64,000 nt of DNA, taken from the NCBI GenBank assembly GCA_017462735.1, contig JAFTQO010000007.1, positions 35,890-99,889 on the forward strand, in the 5' to 3' direction. The stretch comes from Clostridia bacterium. GTDB taxonomy: Bacteria > Bacillota > Clostridia > Christensenellales > Borkfalkiaceae. Under the pieces are notes generated by a model that was not told where the DNA came from, made no database searches, and worked only from the letters and a program-made list of their open reading frames with translations. Shown piece after piece: positions 42,292 through 48,845 of the stretch (positions are counted from its first letter, which is position 1; every line of letters starts with the position of its first letter). A program made the position numbers and the translations under genes.

Positions 42292-42424
42292 TGTTTTGAC
42301 GGTTTTGCTGCTCATTGCGGTTGCTGTTTTTAGCGTTTTTATTGCCGCAATTTCTGTTGCCGCAGTCGTTCGTCTTGTTTTGTTGATTGTTTTGGTTGTT
42401 TTGATTGTTCGTTTTGTTTTTCAT
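42284..42424 (-). CDS. 46-aa Asn/Gln-rich small protein
   Basis: The product begins MKNKTNNQNNQNNQQNKTND, continues CGNRNCGNKNAKNSNRNEQQ and ends NRQNND. About half of it is Asn or Gln, with two Cys in a CGNRNCGN motif. AAGGAG lies 8 bp before the ATG, a good ribosome site. The composition recalls spore-coat or spore-matrix peptides of Firmicutes, which is only suggestive. It lies 43 bp after the rubrerythrin gene and overlaps the next micro-gene by 8 bp, so all three may share a transcript. Confidence 0.72.
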   Translation of the reverse strand: MKNKTNNQNNQNNQQNKTNDCGNRNCGNKNAKNSNRNEQQNRQNND

Positions 42425-42467
42425 GTTTTAAACTCCTTATTTGTAAAGGGCGCGCTTTTTTGAAAAG

Positions 42468-43064
42468 TTATTGCTTGATGCCCTCGAAAGGCAAGTGCAA
42501 TTCCACGTAGCCTTGTTTTGCTTTACAAAGAGGACAAACTTTCCACGCCTCGGTAGCCACGTGCATGTGTCCGCATTGGCTACATATCCACAAAATGGGT
42601 TTGTCGCATTTGTAAAGGGTACCGTCTTTGACGGCTTGTTGAAAATAATTGAAGATGACGTTGTGATGTTTTTCCACCTCTGCAATCATGCTAAACAGGG
42701 CGGCAACGTCTTCAAAACCTTCCTCTTTTGCCGTTGTGGCAAAGGCAGGATATATCTCCGTTGCTTCGTCTTTTTCGTCGCCTTCGGCGAACTGCAAGCC
42801 CTCCAAAAGCGAGCCCGCGTGAAAAGGATAACCTGCGTCTAATTTTACGTTTTCTTTGCTACCAGCCTTTTCTATCATTTTATTGAAAAATTGGGTAGCG
42901 TGAAAGGTTTCGTTTTTTGCTATCGTACGGATGGCGTCCGACAGACACTTCAAGTCCTCTTGCATAGCCAGTTTTGCGATCATTTGATACCGCATCCCCG
43001 CTTGGCATTCCCCTGCGAAAGCAGAGGCTAAGTTTTGATACGTTTTCGTTTTTTCAAATTGCAT
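42468..43064 (-). CDS. rbr: Rubrerythrin
   Basis: A 198-residue peroxide-reducing diiron protein of anaerobes. The ferritin-like domain has the E...E..H ligands in FAGECQAGMRYQMIAKLA, KNETFHATQFF and the later KEEGFEDVA / EVEKHHNVIF helices. The C-terminal rubredoxin-like site is CSQCG...CPLCK (residues about 160-185). The ATG at 43,064 follows GGAG at 7 bp. A 16-bp palindrome lies in the 5' leader and may be an oxidative-stress operator. Confidence 0.95.
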   Translation of the reverse strand: MQFEKTKTYQNLASAFAGECQAGMRYQMIAKLAMQEDLKCLSDAIRTIAKNETFHATQFFNKMIEKAGSKENVKLDAGYPFHAGSLLEGLQFAEGDEKDEATEIYPAFATTAKEEGFEDVAALFSMIAEVEKHHNVIFNYFQQAVKDGTLYKCDKPILWICSQCGHMHVATEAWKVCPLCKAKQGYVELHLPFEGIKQ

Positions 43065-43077
43065 AATTTCTCTCCTA

Positions 43078-43093
43078 TGAAGGCGCGCCTTCA
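43078..43093. promoter_or_regulatory. 16-bp palindrome in the rubrerythrin leader
   Basis: TGAAGGCGCGCCTTCA is a perfect palindrome lying between the likely transcription start (minus strand, near 43,095) and the ribosome site. It does not look like the AT-rich PerR box. Confidence 0.6.
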
Positions 43094-43167
43094 ATGTCAG
43101 TATGAGAAAAGAGGGGAAAGTTATGCAAAAAATCCCTATTCCAAACAATGGAAAGGACAAAAAACGC

Positions 43168-43197
43168 TTGCCAAGTCTTTTATGCTTGCGGTATAAT
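43168..43197 (+). promoter_or_regulatory. Promoter of trmL
   Basis: TTGCCA and TATAAT with an 18-bp spacer, 29 bp before the ATG. Confidence 0.75.
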
Positions 43198-43226
43198 ACA
43201 AGTAACGAAAAAAGAGGTGTCAAAGT

Positions 43227-43730
43227 ATGTTTCATATCGTATTAGTGGAGCCTGAAATCCCGCAAAACGCAGGGAATATTGCCCGTACCTGCGCGGCAAC
43301 CGGTTGCAATTTGCATATGATTCGTCCGCTTGGGTTTGAGGTGAGCGATAAGTATTTGAAAAGGGCAGGACTGGATTATTGGAATTTGGTGGATATCTCC
43401 TATTACGACAGTTTTGCCGAGTTGCAGGCGAGGTTTCCGCACGCGACTTATTATTATTTTACGACCAAAGCCAAGCATAGGCACAGCGACGTGGCGTTTA
43501 AGGACGGCGATTTTTTGGTGTTTGGTAAAGAGACGAAGGGCTTGCCTGAAGAACTGCTGATGAAAAACGAGAGTACCTGTTTGCGTCTGCCGATGAGAGG
43601 GGAGGCGAGATCTCTCAATTTGAGCAACAGCGTTGCCGTCGCCGTTTACGAGGCGTTGCGCCAAACGGATTACGTCGGGCTCCAAGAAGAAGGGGAATTG
43701 CACGACCATAGTTGGGCGGACGTCCAATAA
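43227..43730 (+). CDS. trmL: tRNA (cytidine/uridine-34 2'-O)-methyltransferase TrmL
   Basis: A 167-residue SPOUT-class enzyme that methylates the wobble ribose of tRNA-Leu species. It shows EPEIPQNAGNIARTCAATG at the start, FGKETKGLPEELL in the middle and the knot stretch RLPMRGEARSLNLSNSVAVAVYEALRQ near the end, all diagnostic, with normal length. It is followed by the hairpin that also covers the spoIIR ribosome site. Confidence 0.95.
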   Translation: MFHIVLVEPEIPQNAGNIARTCAATGCNLHMIRPLGFEVSDKYLKRAGLDYWNLVDISYYDSFAELQARFPHATYYYFTTKAKHRHSDVAFKDGDFLVFGKETKGLPEELLMKNESTCLRLPMRGEARSLNLSNSVAVAVYEALRQTDYVGLQEEGELHDHSWADVQ

Positions 43731-43748
43731 TGCGCGCCGTGATATAGC

Positions 43749-43777
43749 GTATAAAATCATGAAATACTGTCAATAAC
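43749..43777 (+). promoter_or_regulatory. Candidate sigma-F type promoter of spoIIR
   Basis: GTATA, 15-bp spacer, GTCAATAAC, which is a partial match to the sigma-F pattern (GYATA, 15, GGNNANANT). The start would fall near 43,783. spoIIR is sigma-F dependent in Bacillus. Confidence 0.35.
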
Positions 43778-43807
43778 TTCCGTGGATAAAACGGAGGTTA
43801 TTTTTTT
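43772..43807 (+). terminator. Terminator of trmL that also encloses the spoIIR ribosome site
   Basis: AATAACTTCCGT (43,772-43,783) pairs with ACGGAGGTTATT (43,791-43,802), followed by TTTTT and then the spoIIR ATG. GGAGG at 43,793-43,797 is the only ribosome site for spoIIR and lies in the 3' arm. Confidence 0.82.
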
Positions 43808-44338
43808 ATGAAAAAGTTTTGCATAATTTTTTTGACGACAATCATAATAATTTTGTCGGCGGTAGGCGTTGCGGGCAGAGAAACGACGGAACAAAAAGGA
43901 GAGTTTCTCCGTATCCATATCCGCGCCAACAGCAATCTGGAAATCGACCAGTCGGTCAAGTATGAGGTACGGGATAACGTGGTGGAGTTCCTTACCCCCG
44001 TCGTGGCGGAGAGCGTTGATAGAGAGGACGCGGAAGAAAAACTTTGTCTACATCTTTCCAAGATAGAGGCGGTGGCAAAAGAGACGCTTCGAAAGGCAGG
44101 GTTTGCTTATGGGGCGACGGCAAAGGTAGTGACGGAGAATTTCCCCACCCGCGTATACGGCGAGTATACCTTGCCTGCAGGCGAGTATCGGGCGCTCGTG
44201 CTGTCTTTGGGCGAGGGGAAAGGGGATAATTGGTGGTGCGTCGTGTATCCTCCCCTTTGCTTTACTTCGGCGACAAACCCCGTTTATAAAAGCAAAATCG
44301 TCGAATTGATAAAAAGGTGGCAGGCAGGTACGAGTTGA
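43808..44338 (+). CDS. spoIIR: Stage II sporulation protein R (SpoIIR)
   Basis: The 176-residue secreted signal protein made in the forespore that triggers SpoIIGA to activate sigma-E in the mother cell. It has an N-terminal signal/anchor helix (FCIIFLTTIIIILSAVGVAG) and the family signature LRIHIRANSNLEIDQSVKY (residues about 36-55). The C-terminal GEGKGDNWWCVVYPPLCF stretch is equally typical. Length fits the family. The ATG directly follows the T-run of the upstream hairpin. Confidence 0.96.
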   Translation: MKKFCIIFLTTIIIILSAVGVAGRETTEQKGEFLRIHIRANSNLEIDQSVKYEVRDNVVEFLTPVVAESVDREDAEEKLCLHLSKIEAVAKETLRKAGFAYGATAKVVTENFPTRVYGEYTLPAGEYRALVLSLGEGKGDNWWCVVYPPLCFTSATNPVYKSKIVELIKRWQAGTS

Positions 44339-44418
44339 GTTTTTGTTTCGCCCCATACCTGTCCCCTAGATAAAAAACACCCACCCCGTGTACGCGTTTA
44401 CATACAGGAGGGGAAAAG

Positions 44419-45159
44419 ATGGACAAAAAAAGAAAAATAGCGCTTTCGCTGACGGCGGTTACGGCACTTGCCTTGTCGATGAGTGTGGGCGTATGGAAAG
44501 GCAAACTGCCTACGCCTCAACCGAGGGGAGAAGTGAGTGAAGTGGTGCTTTCGGCGGTACTTCGTCAAGGCTCGCGGGGGAGCGAGGTGCGTCAAGTACA
44601 GCAAAAACTCAAGCGTTGGGGATATTACAACGGCAGCGTCGACGGGATTTTTGGCGCGGGGACGAGAAAGGCGGTAGTTGCCTTTCAAAAGAAAAACGGA
44701 TTAAAGGCTGACGGCGTCGTGGGGGCTGCGACCTATCGTGCGCTCGGGATGAACGACTCGTATAACGCTTTGCAAAACCAGGGTTCGTCCTCGGCTGGCG
44801 GGTATTCTAGCGCGGATATTTATTTGTTGGCGCGGACGATTTATGCAGAAGGCAGAGGGGAGCCGTATACGGGACAAGTAGCGATTGGCGCGGTGGTGCT
44901 CAATCGTGTTCGGCATCCTTCTTTCCCCAATACCGTATCGGGGGTCGTCTATCAAAAGCACGCCTTTACGGCGGTTAGCGACGGGCAAATCAATCTCACG
45001 CCCAACGACACGGCAATGAAAGCGGCAAAGGACGCTGCCAACGGTTGGGACCCTACGGGTGGGGCGATTTATTATTATAATCCTGCCGTCGCAACAAGTT
45101 CTTGGATATTCGACAGACAGACGGTCACCGTCATCGGCAGACACGTCTTTGCTATTTGA
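44419..45159 (+). CDS. sleB: Spore cortex-lytic enzyme SleB
   Basis: A 246-residue germination hydrolase that cuts spore cortex peptidoglycan. It has a signal-like N terminus, a peptidoglycan-binding domain (GSRGSEVRQVQQKLKRWGYY, residues about 52-110) and a C-terminal SleB/transglycosylase domain starting LLARTIYAEGRGEPYTGQVA, where the Glu of AEGRGEP is the catalytic residue. It lies directly upstream of ypeB, the usual pair. AGGAGG precedes the ATG. Confidence 0.96.
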   Translation: MDKKRKIALSLTAVTALALSMSVGVWKGKLPTPQPRGEVSEVVLSAVLRQGSRGSEVRQVQQKLKRWGYYNGSVDGIFGAGTRKAVVAFQKKNGLKADGVVGAATYRALGMNDSYNALQNQGSSSAGGYSSADIYLLARTIYAEGRGEPYTGQVAIGAVVLNRVRHPSFPNTVSGVVYQKHAFTAVSDGQINLTPNDTAMKAAKDAANGWDPTGGAIYYYNPAVATSSWIFDRQTVTVIGRHVFAI

Positions 45160-45169
45160 GGAGGGGCGC

Positions 45170-46867
45170 ATGAAAAGAAGAAAAAATAAAATCGGGGTAA
45201 ATATGTCTTCGGGTGCAGAAAAAGTGGAAGAGTTGGCGAGAAAAGAGCGCCCTGAGAATTTGGCGCTTAGTCAAGAGGTAACCTCTACGTCGATGACCTC
45301 TCCCGCGGCGCAAAATACGGCAAGTTACCGTGTGCCGTACGAAGAAGGCGTGAAACTTACGGAAGCGCAAAAAGAGGCGCAAGCCGCTCGTCGCAGAGTG
45401 CAACGCGCGGTGGCTGAAAAGCAAAGACAAGAGAGGCTGGACGCCTATCTTGAACAACAACAAGAGGAACAAGAAACACGGATGAAAAGTTGGAAAGAGG
45501 AATACCGTGTCGCTCTTGAACGGGAAAAACGCCTTTTAAATGAAAAGAAAAAGGGAGGAGACGGCCCTCAAAAACGGGCGCCCGGATTCGGCGGTTGGCT
45601 GGCGGCGGTGGTGGCGCTCGGTACGACGACGCTGGCGTTGATTACCGTGGTGGCAGTAGGTGCGACGACGATGGAACGTGAAAAAAACGCCGCTTCGGCG
45701 GCGGCAAGAGGGGTGTTGTACGAATTTGTATCCGTGGTAGAGGATATGGAAGAGTGCTTGGACGAAGCGAGGGTAGTTAGTAGCCCTGCTCTGCGCAGTC
45801 AGTTGCTCACGGGCGCCGTCGTGCAGGCGCGCATGGCGGAAAGCGATCTCGAAAAAATGCCTTTCACCGCGGAAGCGGATAAACATTTGACGACGTATTT
45901 GAATACGACAGCGTATTTTTGCGAGGGGATGCTGGCAAAATTGCGTGAGGGAAGCGAATTGACGGACAAAGACGTGGAAGTTTTGGACGGATTGCATAGG
46001 TCTTGCGAAAAGGTGACGGACCGATTGGAAGAAATGTTAGACGAAATGCAAGATAAGGATATGCTGGCTTTGATGTCGGGCAAAGATTGTTGCATCGGGC
46101 GGGCAATGAAGGATATAGAAGGGATTACGATACCGACTGACATCGGCGAACGTAGAATTCCGCCCAGAAGCAAAGAAAGCCCGAGTATGGAAGGGCGAGG
46201 CGAGAGCACGCTGACCTCCCACCAAGCGAGAGAGTATTGCCTTCGCTACTTTGCTGATTACGGGGTGCAGGACGTGACGTATGACGGCGAGACGGTGTCT
46301 TGGCGGATGTGCACTTATAATTTTACGATGAAGGACGAAAACGGTACGCAAATTTTTGCGCAAATCGATGAAAAAGACGGTGCGCTCGTCGCTTTTGACT
46401 ACTACGAGCCTTGCACGGAGAAAAAAATTGACGAGGAGACCTGTTTAAAGAAAGCGCAGGCGTTTTTAGACAAACTCGGCTATGAGAATATGACGGCAAT
46501 CGACCTTTCGAGCGAGGGGACGAACTTGGATATTCGTTTTGCTATGCAGGTAGAGGACGTCGTGCATTACGGCAAGGAAGTCGTCGTGAAAGTGTGTATG
46601 GAAAGAGGGAAGGTCGTAGGCTTTAACGCAGAGAAATATATCGAAAACAAGGTGGGCATGGCTGAGTTTAAAGCCAATTATACGATGCAGGACGCCTTGG
46701 ATAATTTGGATAAAAAACTGACGGTAGAAAGTAGCCGCGCCGTCGTCTTTCCCTATCGAGGCAAGACGTACAGCGCGTATGAGTTCTTCTGTAGCGCAGA
46801 CGGAGAGTTTTACTACCTTTACACGGACGCGCTCACGGGTAATCAGTTATTCATAAGACGGGTCTAA
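45170..46867 (+). CDS. ypeB: Germination protein YpeB with a long cytosolic N-terminal extension
   Basis: YpeB stabilises and positions SleB in spores. The part from residue ~140 fits the family: a membrane helix (WLAAVVALGTTTLALITVVAVG), the coiled-coil YpeB domain, and C-terminal PepSY-type repeats (residues about 350-565). The unusual part is the first ~138 residues, highly charged and probably coiled-coil (AQAARRRVQRAVAEKQRQER), whereas classical YpeB starts at the membrane helix and is ~450 residues. GAGGAGGGG before the ATG at 45,170 shows the extension is translated. It begins 10 bp after sleB. Confidence 0.9.
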   Translation: MKRRKNKIGVNMSSGAEKVEELARKERPENLALSQEVTSTSMTSPAAQNTASYRVPYEEGVKLTEAQKEAQAARRRVQRAVAEKQRQERLDAYLEQQQEEQETRMKSWKEEYRVALEREKRLLNEKKKGGDGPQKRAPGFGGWLAAVVALGTTTLALITVVAVGATTMEREKNAASAAARGVLYEFVSVVEDMEECLDEARVVSSPALRSQLLTGAVVQARMAESDLEKMPFTAEADKHLTTYLNTTAYFCEGMLAKLREGSELTDKDVEVLDGLHRSCEKVTDRLEEMLDEMQDKDMLALMSGKDCCIGRAMKDIEGITIPTDIGERRIPPRSKESPSMEGRGESTLTSHQAREYCLRYFADYGVQDVTYDGETVSWRMCTYNFTMKDENGTQIFAQIDEKDGALVAFDYYEPCTEKKIDEETCLKKAQAFLDKLGYENMTAIDLSSEGTNLDIRFAMQVEDVVHYGKEVVVKVCMERGKVVGFNAEKYIENKVGMAEFKANYTMQDALDNLDKKLTVESSRAVVFPYRGKTYSAYEFFCSADGEFYYLYTDALTGNQLFIRRV

Positions 46868-46891
46868 AAGAAAGTCGTTGACGCGGCGTAA

Positions 46892-46923
46892 AAAAAGCAC
46901 CTCCAGCAAAAGAGGTGCTTTTA
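46892..46923. terminator. Terminator after sleB-ypeB
   Basis: AAAAGCACCTC, loop, GAGGTGCTTTT; usable in both directions, between ypeB and the converging SecB-like gene. Confidence 0.88.
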
Positions 46924-46938
46924 ACGTCTATTTAAAAA

Positions 46939-47373
46939 TTAGTTTAATACGTCGGGCGTATTGAAAGAGGTTGCGTTGTCTTCGGGGAACATCGTCCCTG
47001 CGGGGATAACGGGCAACATAATGGGGTTGACAAACGCCGTAGCCGTCAAGGAAGAAACGGCGGCGCGAAGATAGGGATAGACGATTTCCGTCATACTGAT
47101 GGTGAGGATTTGCTTGTCTTCTTCGGTGACGACGTCCTCTGCTTCAAAGGCGCCGACCAAACGGCATTTCAAGTTGAAAGGCTTGGGTTCTGCCTCCGTC
47201 GATTCGATTTTGACTTCCAATACCAAAAAGTATAATTTGTCATTTTCTTTGACCTTTCTAATTTGACGCCCGAATTGTGGTTTCAGTTCGAATTTAGAAT
47301 TGGGCGTAATCTGAATACGGTTCATATTGTAAGACAGTTCTTCGGCAGTGATGCCTCTCAATGCATATTTCAT
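46939..47373 (-). CDS. SecB-like protein-export chaperone
   Basis: The 144-residue protein shows the SecB-fold pattern: strands in the middle (KLYFLVLEVKIES, NLKCRLVGAFE) and the C-terminal block IVYPYLRAAVSSLTATAFVNPIMLPVIP, close to the 'YPYLRELVSSLTxRAGFPPLxLPP' stretch of SecB-like families. True SecB is mainly proteobacterial, while SecB-like proteins are scattered in Gram-positives, sometimes with toxin-antitoxin pairs. No toxin or antitoxin is adjacent. It has its own consensus promoter. The start follows a weak GAGGTATTTT ribosome site. Confidence 0.78.
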   Translation of the reverse strand: MKYALRGITAEELSYNMNRIQITPNSKFELKPQFGRQIRKVKENDKLYFLVLEVKIESTEAEPKPFNLKCRLVGAFEAEDVVTEEDKQILTISMTEIVYPYLRAAVSSLTATAFVNPIMLPVIPAGTMFPEDNATSFNTPDVLN

Positions 47374-47402
47374 AAAATACCTCTAATAATAAATTTTCGT
47401 AC

Positions 47403-47431
47403 ATTGTAGCACGCTTGATTCTTTTTGTCAA
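47403..47431 (-). promoter_or_regulatory. Promoter of the SecB-like gene
   Basis: On the minus strand TTGACA, 17 bp, TACAAT, 30 bp before the ATG. Confidence 0.88.
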
Positions 47432-47544
47432 GAGCAAAAAAGAATTTACCGTATATATAAACGCGAAAAGCAAAAGATAAACAAAAAAAGACGGTGTTTT
47501 TCTTAAAACGCAGGAAAAAATTTGTCAAAAGACGAAAAAAACGC

Positions 47545-47573
47545 TTGTCAAGAAAAAAAAGATGTGGTATAGT
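47545..47573 (+). promoter_or_regulatory. Promoter of tRNA-Gly
   Basis: TTGTCA, 17-bp spacer, TATAGT, 20 bp before the tRNA. Confidence 0.82.
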
Positions 47574-47593
47574 AAATAGGCTTTTTGGCATAT

Positions 47594-47668
47594 GCGGGAA
47601 TAGCTCAGCGGTAGAGCGTCACCTTGCCAAGGTGAATGTCGCGGGTTCAAATCTCGTTTCCCGCTCCA
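47594..47668 (+). tRNA. tRNA-Gly (anticodon GCC)
   Basis: The acceptor GCGGGAA/TTCCCGC, D-arm TAGCTCAGCGGTAGAGC, anticodon stem TCACC/GGTGA with loop TTGCCAA, and T-arm with GGTTCAAATC are all present. Discriminator T and encoded CCA follow. Confidence 0.97.
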
Positions 47669-47671
47669 CCA

Positions 47672-47693
47672 CCGACCTTACGGTCGGTTTTTT
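47672..47693 (+). terminator. Terminator of tRNA-Gly
   Basis: CCGACC, loop TTAC, GGTCGG, then TTTTTT, directly after the CCA. Confidence 0.9.
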
Positions 47694-47755
47694 GTTGCTC
47701 TTTTTTCGGGCGTCAAAAAGGGAAATAAAAGCAAAAATTTTTTTCGTAAAAGTAG

Positions 47756-47784
47756 TTGCAAAAAGTAAACAAGTGTGATACAAT
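47756..47784 (+). promoter_or_regulatory. Promoter of the AraC leader RNA
   Basis: TTGCAA, 17-bp spacer, TACAAT. The predicted start (47,790-47,791) falls exactly on the first base pair of the leader's closing stem. A 13-bp inverted repeat (47,741-47,753 and 47,807-47,819) flanks it. Confidence 0.85.
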
Positions 47785-47789
47785 GAACT

Positions 47790-47966
47790 TGCGACCTAAT
47801 TGAATGACTTTTACGAAAAAATCGTACATTTGTGATAAAGTGTACCTATTTTCGCGTTATCTAAAAAACTTTTCGTAGAGGTTATTTTTTGTAATTAGTG
47901 TCGCAACTAGCGGAAAAAGGTCATTTTAGGGGCGTCGTTTTCTGCTAGAAGACGGCGCTTTTTTTT
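47790..47966 (+). ncRNA. Candidate riboswitch/attenuator leader of the AraC gene (unrecognised class)
   Basis: State A: GCGAC+CTAATT (47,791-47,801) pairs with AATTAG+GTCGC (47,893-47,904), then AATGACTTTTACGAAAA (47,803-47,819) with TTTTCGTAGAGGTTATT (47,870-47,886), a 28-bp rod. The apical loop can form GTACA/TGTAC plus a crossing GATAA/TTATC pairing. State B: 47,795-47,812 pairs instead with 47,915-47,930 (15 bp). Antiterminator: CTAGCGGAAAA (47,907-47,917) with TTTTCTGCTAG (47,938-47,948). B blocks the antiterminator and leaves the terminator. A frees it. All pairings were read from the sequence; ligand and function are unknown. Confidence 0.65.
47932..47966 (+). terminator. Conditional terminator in the AraC leader
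   Basis: GCGTCGTTTTCT (47,932-47,943), loop GCT, AGAAGACGGCGC (47,947-47,958), followed by TTTTTTTT. All 12 positions pair (two G-T). The start codon lies only 20 bp after the T-run. Confidence 0.9.
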
Positions 47967-47985
47967 GCGCCGAAGGGGGTGCGAC

Positions 47986-48792
47986 ATGAAATACTACGAA
48001 AGGACGTCGGATGAAAGCAAGTATATTTACCTTAAAAAGCAGGGCGAGCCTTTCGTTGGCGATTTGATATATCAAATCGAAGCGTCGCTTAATTTCCATC
48101 GCTCGGCGGAGTTTATCTTTGTGACGGAAGGGAAGGTGCATTACACTGTCAACGGCGAAAAGGGCACGGTCAGCAAGGGCGAGATTTTATACGTAGACAG
48201 TATGTTTCCCCATTCGTATAAGACGGAAGAAGGGGTGGATGGGTATATTTTAGTACTCAGCGAATTTTTCTTTTCTTTTTACCGCCAACAATATCAAAGG
48301 AAGACTTTCCCCGCGCTTATGCTTGACAAAGCAAAAAATGCACCCGTACTGGAATTTATGGAAAACTTTCACAAAAATCCCGGGGATACGGACTATGACG
48401 TCTTTAACAACGCCAATTTGTTGCTGGCGATGCTGAGCAAGGCTTATCCGCCCAAAGAGAGGAAGAACGAGAAGACGAAAGAACTCGTCTACAATATCCT
48501 CAATTACGTGGAGGAACATTATCAAGAAAACATCTCTCTTGCCGACATTGCAGCGGAGTTGGGGTACGTGAAGCAGTATTGTTCGAAGATGTTCAACAAA
48601 GCCATGGGCGAGGGTTTTCGAAAATATCTCAACCGTGTCAGAGTGATGAAATTTACCGATATGATTCAAAAATCAGGAAACAAGAGGCAAGAAACGGTAT
48701 TGAAAATGGCGACGGATTGCGGGTTTGACAGTATGTCCACCTTTTATCGCGCTTACAAAGAGGTATACGGCGTATCGCCGAAATTTAAATAA
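47986..48792 (+). CDS. AraC-family transcription regulator
   Basis: A 268-residue regulator with an N-terminal cupin sensing domain (HRSAEFIFVTEGKVHYTVNG, residues about 35-120) and a C-terminal double helix-turn-helix (ISLADIAAELGYVKQYCSKMFNKAMG and MATDCGFDSMSTFYRAYKEVYGVSP), the normal order for sugar-responsive AraC activators. The ATG at 47,986 has GGGGGTG 6 bp upstream. The longer frame starting within the terminator T-run is rejected. It probably activates the downstream rhamnoside-type locus. Its own expression is apparently governed by the leader RNA. Confidence 0.93.
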   Translation: MKYYERTSDESKYIYLKKQGEPFVGDLIYQIEASLNFHRSAEFIFVTEGKVHYTVNGEKGTVSKGEILYVDSMFPHSYKTEEGVDGYILVLSEFFFSFYRQQYQRKTFPALMLDKAKNAPVLEFMENFHKNPGDTDYDVFNNANLLLAMLSKAYPPKERKNEKTKELVYNILNYVEEHYQENISLADIAAELGYVKQYCSKMFNKAMGEGFRKYLNRVRVMKFTDMIQKSGNKRQETVLKMATDCGFDSMSTFYRAYKEVYGVSPKFK

Positions 48793-48809
48793 AAACGTCT
48801 TTTTTCGGG

Positions 48810-48845
48810 GTCGCTTTGGCATTTTTTGCCAAGGCGATTTTTTTA
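48810..48845 (+). terminator. Terminator of the AraC gene
   Basis: TCGCTTTGGC, loop of T, GCCAAGGCGA, then TTTTTTT. Confidence 0.9.

Noticed and set aside
42254-42463. A 69-codon hydrophobic plus-strand frame (rich in Val, Leu, Ile)
   Set aside because: It is the complement of the Asn/Gln-rich micro-gene, since AAC/AAA codons read as GTT/TTT on the other strand. It lacks a ribosome site, while the minus-strand gene has AAGGAG.
47790-47966. The AraC leader as a 6S RNA
   Set aside because: Strong promoter, rod shape and terminator would fit, but there is no large central bubble. The terminator lies 20 bp before a gene, and the antiterminator pairing argues for cis control. Not fully excluded.
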